Source of the DNA: Fimbriiglobus sp043785105
Lineage (GTDB): Bacteria; Planctomycetota; Planctomycetia; Gemmatales; Gemmataceae
DNA length: 64,000 nt
Assembly: GCA_043785105.1 (NCBI GenBank)
Contig: JAYVXO010000250.1
Span: 1 to 64,000, forward strand
Direction of reading: 5' to 3'
Positions 8,621 through 17,069 of the stretch are shown in pieces; the first letter of the stretch is position 1; every line of letters starts with the position of its first letter. The translations under genes were made by a program, and so were the position numbers. The notes beneath the pieces were generated by a model. The model saw only the letters and a list, made by a program, of their open reading frames with translations, was not told the DNA's origin and did not search any database.

Positions 8621-9409
8621 TTAAGCATGGGCGTGGGCAAACAACCGCATCTCGGGGCCGAAGGTGTCGGCCAGGGTTTTCGGGTTGAGGATCTCGTCCG
8701 GCTTGCCTTGGCACTGGATCACGCCGTCACGCAAGCAAAGAACGTGGTGGGCGAACCGGCTCACCACGGTCAGGTCGTGGGAGACCAACAGGATGGTCAC
8801 CCCGGTGCGGCGGTTGATCTCGGAAATCATTTCGTAGAAGCCGTGTTGGCTCTTGAAGTCGATGCCCGACGCGGGTTCGTCGAGCAACAAGAGTTCGGGC
8901 GACGGCTCCAGTGCCAACGCCAACAAGACCCGTTGCAACTGCCCGCCGGATAAGCCTTCGACAGGTGTGTCCAGCAAGTGGCCGACACCGACTTGCGTGA
9001 GTACCGCCGTGATCTTTGCGGTTAGCGACTTGCTCAGCCCGAAGAACAGCGGGCCGCGTTTGAGGGAGAGGCCCATTAAATCACGGACTGTGAGGGGTAG
9101 TCGTGGGTCAATGCTCAGCCGTTGCGGAACGTACCCCAGGTACTCCGGTCGGGGCCGCGAGTGGTCGTGGCCGCACCGAAAATGAATCTCCCCCGTGTGG
9201 GGGAATTCGCGGAGCAGGGTTCGCAGAAGTGTTGATTTCCCCGAGCCGTTCAAACCGATGAGCGCGGTGATTTGCCCACGCAAAATGTCGGCGGTCACGC
9301 CACGGAGAATCGTCTGATTGCCGCGCACAACCTGAAGGTTACGCAGGCTCACTAGGGGTGACGCATCGGTCGGTAACATTGTCAGCGGGACGATCAGAGG
9401 GATGGTCAT
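8621..9409 (-). CDS. Metal (Zn/Mn-type) ABC transporter, ATP-binding protein
   Basis: 262 aa. Walker A GLNGSGKST (52-60), signature LSGGQ (153-157), Walker B LLLLDEP (173-179) and H-loop His211 are all intact. Its start overlaps the end of the solute-binding gene by 4 bp (ATGA), so the two are translationally coupled. Similarity to ZnuC/MntB-type ATPases follows from that coupling and the short subunit. It ends in LFAHAHA, a His-containing tail. No permease gene follows; the next gene is the convergent GH32. Confidence 0.9.
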   Translation of the reverse strand: MTIPLIVPLTMLPTDASPLVSLRNLQVVRGNQTILRGVTADILRGQITALIGLNGSGKSTLLRTLLREFPHTGEIHFRCGHDHSRPRPEYLGYVPQRLSIDPRLPLTVRDLMGLSLKRGPLFFGLSKSLTAKITAVLTQVGVGHLLDTPVEGLSGGQLQRVLLALALEPSPELLLLDEPASGIDFKSQHGFYEMISEINRRTGVTILLVSHDLTVVSRFAHHVLCLRDGVIQCQGKPDEILNPKTLADTFGPEMRLFAHAHA

Positions 9410-10377
9410 TTCAACGCTTTCACCAGAGCTTCGATGTTGGCCCGCATCTTGGTTTCATACCAATCGGCCGTCAGTTCCGACGGGTTGGCGGTTTCAAGTG
9501 GGTCAATCTCCACAAGCACCGCTTCGATGCCGCCCCGCTTGAGTTCTTCCACGAGACGCTTGGCCGACGACTGTGCGGAGTATTGCGGCTCCACCGCGAT
9601 GACGTGGATCTTGTTGGTTTTGCAAGTTTGAATCAACTCGTCCAAGTCTTTGGCGGTCGGCTCTTTGCCGGGCGTCTTTTGAATGACTTCCGGCGTTTCG
9701 AGACCGAGCGACTTGGCAAAGTAAGTCAGCGAACCGTGGTAGGCGACAAACTGCCGTTCCTTCTTGTCCTTCAACTGAGCGGTGCCGTCCGCTTGCAGCT
9801 TTTTCAGCTTCGTTGTGTACTCCGCAGCACGGCGGTCGTAATTCGCGGCGTTCGCACTATCGACGTGTTTCAACTCGTCGCGGATGGCGTCCACGAAGGT
9901 GACGGCGTGGTTCAAACCCACCCAAACATGGGGGTCGGTCAGGTCGTCGTGATCGTGAGCGCCGTGGTCATGGTCATGATTGCAAACGCCATCGACGAGA
10001 AACTTTTTGTCAACGCGGGAACCGAGGTCGATGAGCTTCAGGTTCTTGTTGGCAGCGGCCTTGGTCAACTTAGCCGCAAGTTTATCGTCGAGTCCCAGAC
10101 CATTGATGAAGAACAGATCGGCCCGTTTCAGCAGCACGGCTTCGGCAAGTTTCGTTTCGTAGTGGTGCGGTCCTTGGTTCGACATGATCGACTTCACAGC
10201 CGCGTCGTCACCGGCGACGTTCAGCGCGAAGCAGTACAACGGCGCAAACGACACGATCACTTTCGGCCCCGGCTTTTCGGGCCAATCCACGGCGTTCCCA
10301 GCACAGCCGATCCCAGTCAGCAGCACCCCGCAAGCAACCAACGGGGCTAAAAAATGATACGAAGATCGGGTTCGCAT
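9406..10377 (-). CDS. Metal ABC transporter substrate-binding lipoprotein (ZnuA-like)
   Basis: 323 aa. A lipoprotein signal with lipobox LLTGIGC (Cys25) anchors it on the periplasmic side. Cluster A-I motifs are visible: His71/His72 in QGPHHYE, a His/Asp-rich loop CNHDHDHGAHDHDD (132-145) typical of zinc-binding ZnuA, then DPHVW (His150) and a later YHGSLTYF. It captures Zn(II), possibly Mn(II), for the ATPase encoded next. The 314-bp region upstream presumably holds its promoter, but no convincing Zur-type operator is visible. Confidence 0.9.
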   Translation of the reverse strand: MRTRSSYHFLAPLVACGVLLTGIGCAGNAVDWPEKPGPKVIVSFAPLYCFALNVAGDDAAVKSIMSNQGPHHYETKLAEAVLLKRADLFFINGLGLDDKLAAKLTKAAANKNLKLIDLGSRVDKKFLVDGVCNHDHDHGAHDHDDLTDPHVWVGLNHAVTFVDAIRDELKHVDSANAANYDRRAAEYTTKLKKLQADGTAQLKDKKERQFVAYHGSLTYFAKSLGLETPEVIQKTPGKEPTAKDLDELIQTCKTNKIHVIAVEPQYSAQSSAKRLVEELKRGGIEAVLVEIDPLETANPSELTADWYETKMRANIEALVKALK

Positions 10378-10691
10378 AAATTAGCCCCTAGACATACCAA
10401 GTAAAACCACACACATAATATCCTATACGCCGCGTTAGGACAAGCGGTTCAGATTTCATGTCCCGCTAAGCGGCGGATACAGTCGAACTATTGATAAAGG
10501 GATAAAAGCTCACCTCATTTGAACCACCCCCAAGTGGCTCACTTACCGAAGCCTTGCCGGGGCAGGTACACATGACGATGAGCCGCGGTCAAATAAATAC
10601 CGTAAGAAATCAGGATGACTGGTACACGGGAACGGCTGCCAAGCAGTAAGATGATGCCGAGATACTGTCCACTTGTCTTGGTGCGACGCGA
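10378..10691. other. Divergent intergenic region (znuA-like / REase-like genes)
   Basis: No ORF or RNA gene is recognised. It should contain promoters for both divergent genes. It is locally A/T richer (for example ATAATATCCTATA near 10416-10430 and TTGATAAAGGGATAAAAG near 10492-10510), but no spaced -35/-10 pair or perfect operator palindrome can be defended by eye. Confidence 0.4.
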
Positions 10692-11606
10692 ATGGCTAAG
10701 CAGCTGAAGCCTGTCCTTGTTTCGTTGATCTACGATGCATTACTCAAGTGCTACTGGCGCAAAAATGCCCTCAAGCAATTCTTGCGATCATCGGGTGTAT
10801 CGAGCAACTACCTTGCCCAACTCGACCAAAGCGAGAAAAAACGAGCTTGGCTGGACAGGCTATTCCCGCTGCTGCAAGATCAAGTAAAAGGGCCTGAGCT
10901 TTTAATGCAAATGGCGAAGGCGCTCGCCGGGATGACGGTGTTTCCCGACTTGGTTGGGTGGGAAGATACTGAGATTAAACTGAGTGATGCAAGGCAAGCT
11001 GTATCTGCTCTTGCCGATGCTCTCGGAGTCGAAAGCGAGAGCGATAAAGCGGCACGTGGTCAGGCTGATCTCAGGAAAAAATCCGACGAGAAGCTGAGGA
11101 CAGCGGGTCGCCAACAAAGCGATCTTAATAAACTCAAATCCCAGATGGACACACTTGCACTCACGCTTGGCACGCAGGCGGGAGGCTATGAGTTCGAGAA
11201 GTGGTTCTACTCGCTAATAGAACACGAAGACATTGACTTCCGGCGACCTTATATGACCGCCGGTCGTCAAATTGATGGTTCCATTACTGTAGACGGCACT
11301 ACTTACCTCATAGAACTCAAATTCGAGGCAAAGCAAGCCGGAGCCGATGCGATTGATAGCCACAAGGCAAAGGTCGAAACGAAAGCCGATAACACTATGG
11401 GCGTCGTAGTGGCAATGTCCGGTTATTCATCAGTGGCGATTCAAGAAGCGTCAAAGAGCAAGTCCGCCTTGCTTCTAATTGACTTCACTCACATTTACAT
11501 GGTTCTTGACGGAAGAATCACGGTCGAAGATCTGATTCGCCGAGTTCGACGCCACAGTTCACAAACAGGTCAGGCTTACCTACCAGCATCCGAGTTGGGC
11601 GGATAA
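10692..11606 (+). CDS. Restriction-endonuclease-like (PD-(D/E)XK) protein with unknown N-terminal domain
   Basis: 304 aa. Residues about 1-112 form an alpha-helical domain I do not recognise (LLKCYWRKNALKQFLRSSGV). Residues 113-155 are charged and probably coiled. The C-terminal part (about 160-270) has an Mrr-like nuclease core: YEFEKWF helix, Asp195 in GRQIDG, then YLIELK (Glu208, Lys210) as the D...ExK active site, followed by a predicted strand GVVVAMSG and LLLID. Such proteins usually cleave DNA, often in defence. No methylase or partner gene is adjacent. Codon use is more A/T-ending than the neighbours, suggesting acquisition. The nuclease call is inference from fold motifs. Confidence 0.72.
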   Translation: MAKQLKPVLVSLIYDALLKCYWRKNALKQFLRSSGVSSNYLAQLDQSEKKRAWLDRLFPLLQDQVKGPELLMQMAKALAGMTVFPDLVGWEDTEIKLSDARQAVSALADALGVESESDKAARGQADLRKKSDEKLRTAGRQQSDLNKLKSQMDTLALTLGTQAGGYEFEKWFYSLIEHEDIDFRRPYMTAGRQIDGSITVDGTTYLIELKFEAKQAGADAIDSHKAKVETKADNTMGVVVAMSGYSSVAIQEASKSKSALLLIDFTHIYMVLDGRITVEDLIRRVRRHSSQTGQAYLPASELGG

Positions 11607-11986
11607 AAACGGCGAATTCAAAGCTGGTTTCATAGATGCTGTTTCGAGGGAACGCCGACGAGGAAAAGCCCAATCCACTTTCTTCAAGTTTCCCCGTGAC
11701 TAAGGCGATGTGTCAGTTCACCCTTACCACGTCGCGACAGCGGGGTTGCGTGGCATCGCGTCCCATGTGGCGGGTGGTGCGGAGGGGTCTGGCATATTTT
11801 TCTGGTAGTCGTTTTGTGCCTTGTTTTGTAGGTCGAGTTGAGTCTTCGAGGCTCGACCTACAAAACAACGAGCGGTCAAGGACCAGCCTTTTGTCGGGTA
11901 GCAATCGAGTGTCGGGCCTCGCAAAGCCTCGACCACGACCTACCAAACCCTGTCCAAAACGCTTGACCGAAAAATTTGCCAGACCC
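11607..11986. repeat. Non-coding gap with inverted repeat
   Basis: No gene is supported. 11821-11837 (TTGTTTTGTAGGTCGAG) and 11852-11868 are perfect inverted complements around a 14-base loop. Nearby 11912-11945 (GTCGGGCCTCG...AAGCCTCGACC...CGACCTAC) resembles 57190-57229, so this is a dispersed family. Short ORFs here have repeat-derived composition. Confidence 0.6.
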
Positions 11987-13039
11987 TCATTGCGGCAGTG
12001 CCACGTTCAGTTCACTGGCCGTTTTTGCAAGGATTGCCCAGGTGCCGTCCGAGATGGTGATGCCCGTCTGTAGCCGGAGTTTGCGGGAATTGCGTTCGGG
12101 GTCGCCGGGGAGTGTGATTGGTTGCGCGGGATCAGTGGGCGGGCAATCGCGGACGAACTTCGTTAGGCCGTCGGTTTGCTGTAGAAAATGTTCAACACCC
12201 CCGAACGCGATCGGATCATAGACCGCGAAGAACACGGTGTTGCCGATGCCGCCCATCGGGGCGTCCGGGTTGCTACATTGCCCGCCGGATAGTCCACCGC
12301 ACAACAGATCGAGCACTAACCCTAACCCAAAGCCCTTGTAAGTTTGTGCCCCACCGAACGGGAGAATGCTGCCACGCGGTTCGGTGTAAAGCACGGCGGG
12401 ATTTGTTGTTGGTTTCCCTTCGTGATCGACAAGCCAACCGGGGGGCGTCGGTTCGTTCTTCTGGTGATGGACCCGCACTTTGCCCTCGGCAGCGACACTG
12501 GTGCCGAAGTCCAAGACGACGGGTTCGCCCGATGTCGGGACGCCAAAGCAAATCGGGTTCGTGCTGATTCGCCCGGCTGTTCCTCCCGGTGGTGCCACTC
12601 GCCTGCCTGCGCCGTGCGAATTCACCGAGCCGAAGAACGCTAGGTTTTCTTTGGCTGCCACTTCAGCGTATTCACCCAGTCGGCCCGTGTGGGCACAATT
12701 GCGAAGTGTCCCCGCTGCAACACCCAATGTGCGTGCCTTCGGAATCAGCCGTTGGAGTAAGCGATGGGCTTGCACTTGGCCGAGACCCCACCCGGCATCG
12801 GCGGCTATCACGGCAGGGGTTTCGTTCAGGATTTCAAACTTAGCGCCGGGTTTGTAAGTACCGGCTTTGATGAAGTCAACGTATTGTGACGCCCGCATCA
12901 CCCCGTGGGAGTCGTGCCCGCAAAGGTTGGCATCCACTAAGCTAGTCGCCACGATCTTGGCTTCGTCGTCGGGGACGCCCGCTGCCACGAAGAGTTTGTA
13001 CGTGAAGTCGGTGAGCGGTTCAGCGGAAATCGTCGGCAT
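11987..13039 (-). CDS. Ldh family oxidoreductase (malate/L-lactate/ureidoglycolate dehydrogenase fold)
   Basis: 350 aa from the ATG at 13039 (MPTISAEPL); longer upstream reading overlaps the divergent epimerase and looks non-coding. Family landmarks: GHDSHGVMR (about 45-53, with the catalytic His), GRLGEYAE, NPICFGVPT and VLDFGTSVAAEGKV, and KGFGLGLVLDLLCGGLSG. These NAD(P)-dependent enzymes reduce or oxidise 2-hydroxy acids and are unrelated to classical LDH. Members act on malate, sulfolactate, ureidoglycolate or 2,3-diketogulonate; the substrate is not readable. Probably cytoplasmic. Divergently arranged with the aldose epimerase, with 75 bp between. Confidence 0.9.
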   Translation of the reverse strand: MPTISAEPLTDFTYKLFVAAGVPDDEAKIVATSLVDANLCGHDSHGVMRASQYVDFIKAGTYKPGAKFEILNETPAVIAADAGWGLGQVQAHRLLQRLIPKARTLGVAAGTLRNCAHTGRLGEYAEVAAKENLAFFGSVNSHGAGRRVAPPGGTAGRISTNPICFGVPTSGEPVVLDFGTSVAAEGKVRVHHQKNEPTPPGWLVDHEGKPTTNPAVLYTEPRGSILPFGGAQTYKGFGLGLVLDLLCGGLSGGQCSNPDAPMGGIGNTVFFAVYDPIAFGGVEHFLQQTDGLTKFVRDCPPTDPAQPITLPGDPERNSRKLRLQTGITISDGTWAILAKTASELNVALPQ

Positions 13040-13114
13040 CGGGTTGCTCCGAAGGTTGTGGTTTAGAATTGGGCTACGATCGGCCACTGACTTTGTTTTG
13101 TAGGAGAAATCGGA

Positions 13115-14131
13115 ATGTTTCACATCACGACGCGAGAAGCGCAGGCAGGTCACTTTTCGGGAAGCGTTTACACGCTCGCGGATCAAGCCGAATCCGTGCG
13201 GGCGGAAGTGTGGCCGTTTCTGGGGATGAATTGTTTGCGCTGGCAGGTCCGCAACCCGGACGGCTCCTGGGGCAACTTGCTGTACTCCGCGCCGGTTTGG
13301 GAAGCCAACCCCGTACCCACGCGGAGTGGTCACCCGGTGCTGTTTCCCTTTCCCAATCGCATGAAGGATGGGCGGTTCACATTCGCAGGCCAGACCCACC
13401 AACTGCCCCGGAATGAAGCGACCGGCAAGCACGCCATTCATGGTTTCACGCCGCGCAACCCCTGGCGCGTCGTCGGACTCGAAGCGACTACCGATTACGC
13501 CTCTCTCACAGGGCAGTTTCAATTGTCGAAGGACTTACCGGAAGCACTGGCGTACTGGCCGGCTGATTTTTGCATCACGCTGACCTATCGGTTGACAGCC
13601 CAGAATCTCCGTGTGGATGCACTCGTTCAAAACCCGTCAACGACTCCACTACCCTTCGGGATCGGCTATCACCCGTATTTTTGTTTGCCCACGGCGCCAG
13701 ATGCCGCAGTCGATGACATGATCTTGCACACGACTGCCAACTCGCTTTGGGTTGCGGAGACCAGTCTCGCCACCGGAGAAAAGACCCCGATCCCGCAAGA
13801 AATCGACTTTCGGCAACCCCATCTCATCGGAGAGGTCACGCTCGATCACCTTTTTGGTGACATCCCTTTCCACAATACGGGGTCGTTAGAACCCGTTGCG
13901 TGGTTACGGCATCGGTCCGCACCGGGACAATTGACGGTGTCAGTTGACCCGGCGTTCCGCGAACTGCTTCTGTTCACCCCGCCGCATCGAAAAGCACTAG
14001 CCGTCGAGCCATACACTTGCACCACGGATGCGGCCAACTTTGCTGAGCGGGGGATTGATTCGGGATGGCGCACATTACCAGGCGAGGACCAATTTCGGTC
14101 GTCAGTGGAATATTCATGGCAGCCGGTCTGA
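13115..14131 (+). CDS. Aldose 1-epimerase family protein
   Basis: 338 aa. Motifs of the galactose mutarotase superfamily: HPVLFPFPNR (73-82), HAIHGF (106-111, with His109), GIGYHPYF (182-189, His186 as likely acid) and AVEPYT (Glu298 as base). It interconverts the anomers of hexoses. An AGGAG lies 5' of the ATG. No secretion signal. The neighbouring kinase and Ldh genes do not define the sugar; a role with GH32 and MalQ in the window is possible but unproven. Confidence 0.9.
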   Translation: MFHITTREAQAGHFSGSVYTLADQAESVRAEVWPFLGMNCLRWQVRNPDGSWGNLLYSAPVWEANPVPTRSGHPVLFPFPNRMKDGRFTFAGQTHQLPRNEATGKHAIHGFTPRNPWRVVGLEATTDYASLTGQFQLSKDLPEALAYWPADFCITLTYRLTAQNLRVDALVQNPSTTPLPFGIGYHPYFCLPTAPDAAVDDMILHTTANSLWVAETSLATGEKTPIPQEIDFRQPHLIGEVTLDHLFGDIPFHNTGSLEPVAWLRHRSAPGQLTVSVDPAFRELLLFTPPHRKALAVEPYTCTTDAANFAERGIDSGWRTLPGEDQFRSSVEYSWQPV

Positions 14132-14246
14132 GTTATCCAACCTTTACAGTTTAGCAAGGAGTGTTTGCCAAACTCTGGAACGCGAACTAAGTTTGGACGC
14201 CGGTTCGCTGAGGTGCGGATCGTGGCGTTATCTGCCGAGGTATGAC

Positions 14247-15710
14247 ATGATGCGGTCGCCTGGAACATCGGATCGTGCACCCTCTCCGAGCGGGACTCAG
14301 GTTCTTTCGCGTCGAGACGGGCCGGAACGGACTATGCTGGGCAAAGTGTTCCTCGGCAAGTACCGGACGATCCGCTTTTTGGGCGAGGGTAGCAACGCCC
14401 ACGTTTACTTGGCGCAATCGCTCGCGGACCCCAACACCTTGGTGGTCGTCAAGAGGATCAAAGACCACGTTCTGGCGACGCCGCGTTTCCGACAATTCTT
14501 CGACAACGAAGTCCGCACGATGACGCGCTTCGTCCACCCGTACTCCGTGCGGCTTTTTGACGCATCCCTGGATGACCCGCTGGGTCCGTGTCTGGTGCTC
14601 GATTTTATTCCCGGCGTGACGCTCGAAAGCGTGCTGACCAAGTACCGCCGGTTACCGGCTGAACGGGTGGCCCGGTTGATCGGGCCGTTGTGCCACGCGC
14701 TGGATGCCGCCCACAAGGCGGGGATCGTTCACCGCGACTTGAAACCGGCCAACTTGATGGTTTTGAACGTCGATACGCCGCAAGAAACAGTCCGCGTGAT
14801 GGACTTCGGCTTCGCCGGGTTCTCCACCAAGCCCCACATCCAGCTTGCCGAACTCACCGGCACGGGACCGCTGTTCGCGTGCGGAACTCCGGCTTACGTC
14901 AGCCCCGAGATGATTCGCGGGGATTCGGTCGATGCGCGGGGTGATCTGTATTCGCTCGGCGTGATGATGTATGAAATGCTGACCGGACGGTTGCCGTTCG
15001 AGTGCAAATCCCAAGAGGATCTGCTCGTCGCCCACATTCAGTATCCCCCGCCACGGTTCCATCGCATTGGCGCCGGTGACATTTCTGCAGTCGTCGAAGG
15101 GGTTGTGCAGATCGCACTCTTGAAGTACCCCAATGAACGACATCAAAGTGCTCGGGAACTGGCTAACCAACTCAGCCGTGGCGTTGGGTTCGACGTTTGG
15201 GCCGAGTCCGCACCGCTGAACTACACGCCCCCTGCCGTGGACGACGACATCGTTCAGTGTACGCTTGCCGACGAGTCGCAAGCGGATGCACTTCCCACGG
15301 ATCGCTTCGTCCTTTCCGACCGCTTTCAAGCGATGCTACCCGAGCGACTGGCCGCCGCAAAACTGCGTGGCTTTATCGAAGACGTGGGTGGCGTCGCGGT
15401 CTCGTCCGAGCCGGGTTTGATTCGGGTGCGTTTGGAACTTCCAAGTGGGTGGAAAGATCGTCCCCCAGCGAAAAACAGCAAAAGCGGCCTGATGACGTGG
15501 ATCTCGTCCCTCCGCACGCCGTCGGTTGCTAGTGGCAAGGAGCCGATCGAACTCGACCTGATGATGCAAAAGATCGACTCAAATCACGTCGAGGTACTCG
15601 TGACCTTCCGCCCGTTAGCGTGTTACCTGCCGGACGATTTACCCACGTGGTTTGCCCGCTGCGAAGCCTACTACGGCATCCTGCGAAAGTACCTGATGGC
15701 CGCCATGTGA
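14247..15710 (+). CDS. Serine/threonine protein kinase (Hanks type)
   Basis: 487 aa from the ATG at 14247 (GAGG upstream); the Met at 14334 is an alternative. The kinase domain spans about 36-300: glycine loop LGEGSNAHVYLA, Lys69 in VVVKRIK, catalytic loop HRDLKPANL (162-170), DFG (186-188), and activation segment end GTPAYVSPEM. All catalytic residues are present. The C-terminal region (about 300-487) has no recognised sensor domain and no transmembrane helix, so this is a soluble kinase, unlike many PknB-like receptors. Its substrate is unknown. Such kinases are abundant in planctomycetes. Confidence 0.93.
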   Translation: MMRSPGTSDRAPSPSGTQVLSRRDGPERTMLGKVFLGKYRTIRFLGEGSNAHVYLAQSLADPNTLVVVKRIKDHVLATPRFRQFFDNEVRTMTRFVHPYSVRLFDASLDDPLGPCLVLDFIPGVTLESVLTKYRRLPAERVARLIGPLCHALDAAHKAGIVHRDLKPANLMVLNVDTPQETVRVMDFGFAGFSTKPHIQLAELTGTGPLFACGTPAYVSPEMIRGDSVDARGDLYSLGVMMYEMLTGRLPFECKSQEDLLVAHIQYPPPRFHRIGAGDISAVVEGVVQIALLKYPNERHQSARELANQLSRGVGFDVWAESAPLNYTPPAVDDDIVQCTLADESQADALPTDRFVLSDRFQAMLPERLAAAKLRGFIEDVGGVAVSSEPGLIRVRLELPSGWKDRPPAKNSKSGLMTWISSLRTPSVASGKEPIELDLMMQKIDSNHVEVLVTFRPLACYLPDDLPTWFARCEAYYGILRKYLMAAM

Positions 15711-15743
15711 TGCGCGAATACCGACAATGCCCTCACCCCCAGC

Positions 15744-15931
15744 TAGAGCACTTTCAGTTTCAATATTGCGTCCATGTTAGCCCGACGCGCCAGCGAGGGG
15801 TCAGCCGAAACAACTCCACGCCGTATCAACTTTGTGCGGCAAGACGGACCGGGGCGGGACCGTCCTGACAGTGCCCCTCGCTGGCGCGTCGGGCTAACAA
15901 AAGCCGCCAGAGTGATGTCGAAAATGCTCTA
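15744..15931. repeat. 188-bp MITE-like dispersed repeat, copy 1
   Basis: Ends are inverted: TAGAGCACTTTC... and ...TCGAAAATGCTCTA. Inside are long inverted arms GTTAGCCCGACGCGCCAGCG...CGCTGGCGCGTCGGGCTAAC. A second full copy lies at 60662-60850 and a disrupted one at 56676-57145. Translation of one frame gives the peptide VSPTRQRGV in both full copies, an artefact of the repeat rather than a gene. Confidence 0.85.
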
Positions 15932-15970
15932 ATCACTGACATCCCGCCGGGATGCTTCAACTTGCTGGTT

Positions 15971-16068
15971 TTTTATCCCGAAGGGATTGAAGCCATTAGC
16001 CTGGGGTCGCGTCGGCGACCCCAGGATGGCGCCCCCACACATTTCCCCGACCCCGGCAGGGGTCGCAG
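15971..16068 (-). repeat. Left REP-like palindromic repeat flanking the transposase relic
   Basis: TTTTATCCCGAAGGGATTGAAGCCATTAGC is followed by CTGGGGTCGCGTCGGCGACCCCAG and a distal CCGACCCC-GGCAGGGGTCG hairpin. It matches 16645-16740 almost perfectly in inverted orientation, so the two copies bracket the transposase. Further family members continue to about 16135 (GCATCCTTTCAGGATGC). Confidence 0.85.
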
Positions 16069-16173
16069 GTGCCTGGGATGTCGCTGCGTTCAACCTCCAG
16101 CGAATCGCTGGCATCCTTTCAGGATGCTACAATCCGATCTGGCATACTGAACCCGGCCCCATGAGCAACAAGC

Positions 16174-16620
16174 ATGTCGTCCACCTACCTCAGCCTTCAT
16201 TACCACATCGTGTTCGGAACGAAAAACCGCGAACCATTCCTTGATCCTCAGTGGCGTTCGCGTTGACACGAATACTTGGGCGGCACGATCGCAGGTCTCG
16301 GCGGATTTCCACAAGAGGTTGGTGGCGTGGACGATCATGTCCATCTTCTCGTCGGTTTGAAGGCGACCCATAGCTTGGCTGACGTGGTCCGCGAATTGAA
16401 GAAAGCCTCCTCGGTGTGGGTTCACGAGCAAATCGGCGTGCCGACATTTGCCTGGCAGATCGGCTACGCGGCCTTCACGGTCAGTGCGAACATACGGGAA
16501 GCGGTGGAACGCTACATCGCCAATCAAGCGGAGCATCACCGAACGAAATCCTTCCGCGAAGAGTTGATCGAAATGCTGGATCGCGCCGGGATCGTGTACG
16601 ATCCGAAATACCTCGATTGA
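16174..16620 (+). pseudogene. IS200/REP-associated (Y1, HUH) transposase, interrupted by an in-frame stop
   Basis: Conceptual reading from the ATG at 16174 gives a 148-residue Y1 transposase: N-terminal SLHYHIVFGTKNRE, HUH motif DHVHLLVGL in the middle, and a helix with the likely catalytic Tyr near TFAWQIGYAAF/ERYIANQ. Codon 31 is TGA (16264-16266), where relatives have a sense codon. The frame is otherwise intact to the TGA at 16618-16620. The family nicks and moves single-stranded DNA with hairpin ends. Inverted copies of a palindromic repeat on both sides identify it as a REP-associated (RAYT-like) enzyme. It is either decayed, or made only by a downstream start near 16276 that would lack the first strand. 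Confidence 0.85.
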
Positions 16621-16644
16621 AGTTGATGCGCTTGCGATACAACG

Positions 16645-16740
16645 CTGCGACCCCTGCCGGGGTCGGAGAAATGTCGGGGCGTAATCCTGGGGTCGCCGAC
16701 GCGACCCCAGGCTAATGGCTTCAATCCCTTCGGGATAAAA
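16645..16740 (+). repeat. Right REP-like palindromic repeat flanking the transposase relic
   Basis: CTGCGACCCCTGCCGGGGTCG, then CCTGGGGTCGCCGACGCGACCCCAGG, then GCTAATGGCTTCAATCCC-TTCGGGATAAAA. It is the inverse of 15971-16068 and collinear with 2402-2498. A related unit follows at about 16790-16880 (TCCCTACGGGATAAA, CTGGGGGTTGAACAGAGCGACACCCCCAG). Confidence 0.85.
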
Positions 16741-17069
16741 GACAGATCGAAACTTCGGAGCGCGGCGGCGATGGCTTCGTCACCGCGCTCGCTTCAATCC
16801 CTACGGGATAAAGGACAAGTCGAAGCATCCTGGAGGTATTCCATTAGCTGGGGGTTGAACAGAGCGACACCCCCAGACTCGCATCCCAGCGAGCCTGGAA
16901 AGCCACCAAACCAGTGCAAAACAAAAACCGAAACAACAATGTCCTACATGACACGGGAAAGATCCACATCCGAGACACCGACAATGCCCGTCGAATTTGG
17001 TATCTTAATGGGATAGCCTTCCGTGCCGTGCCGCATGGGGTTTCTTCCCAACAATGCTGAACGGATTTC
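16741..17069. other. Intergenic region upstream of the RlmI-like gene
   Basis: It contains further hairpin repeats of the REP-like family up to about 16885, then about 180 bp without repeats that probably holds the promoter of the methyltransferase gene. A candidate -10-like TATCTTAAT lies near 17001-17009. No ORF is convincing. Confidence 0.4.

Noticed and set aside
9358..10350. 330-residue plus-strand ORF opposite the ZnuA-like gene
   Set aside because: It is an antisense shadow; the minus frame has a lipobox and metal-binding motifs.
10378..10691. Zur operator before the ZnuA-like gene
   Set aside because: No convincing A/T-rich dyad matching a Zur box could be found by eye.
13040..13522. 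N-terminal extension of the Ldh oxidoreductase frame
   Set aside because: It overlaps the divergent epimerase gene and has no family similarity; the protein starts at MPTISAEPL.
15620..15868. ORF containing VSPTRQRGV and a similar one at 60601-60816
   Set aside because: Both are read from copies of the same palindromic repeat; shared peptides reflect shared DNA, and no start signals are present.
15969..16740. CRISPR-like array, because similar palindromes recur
   Set aside because: Copies are far apart, inverted and unequally spaced, with a transposase frame between them; no regular direct repeats and spacers, and no cas genes.
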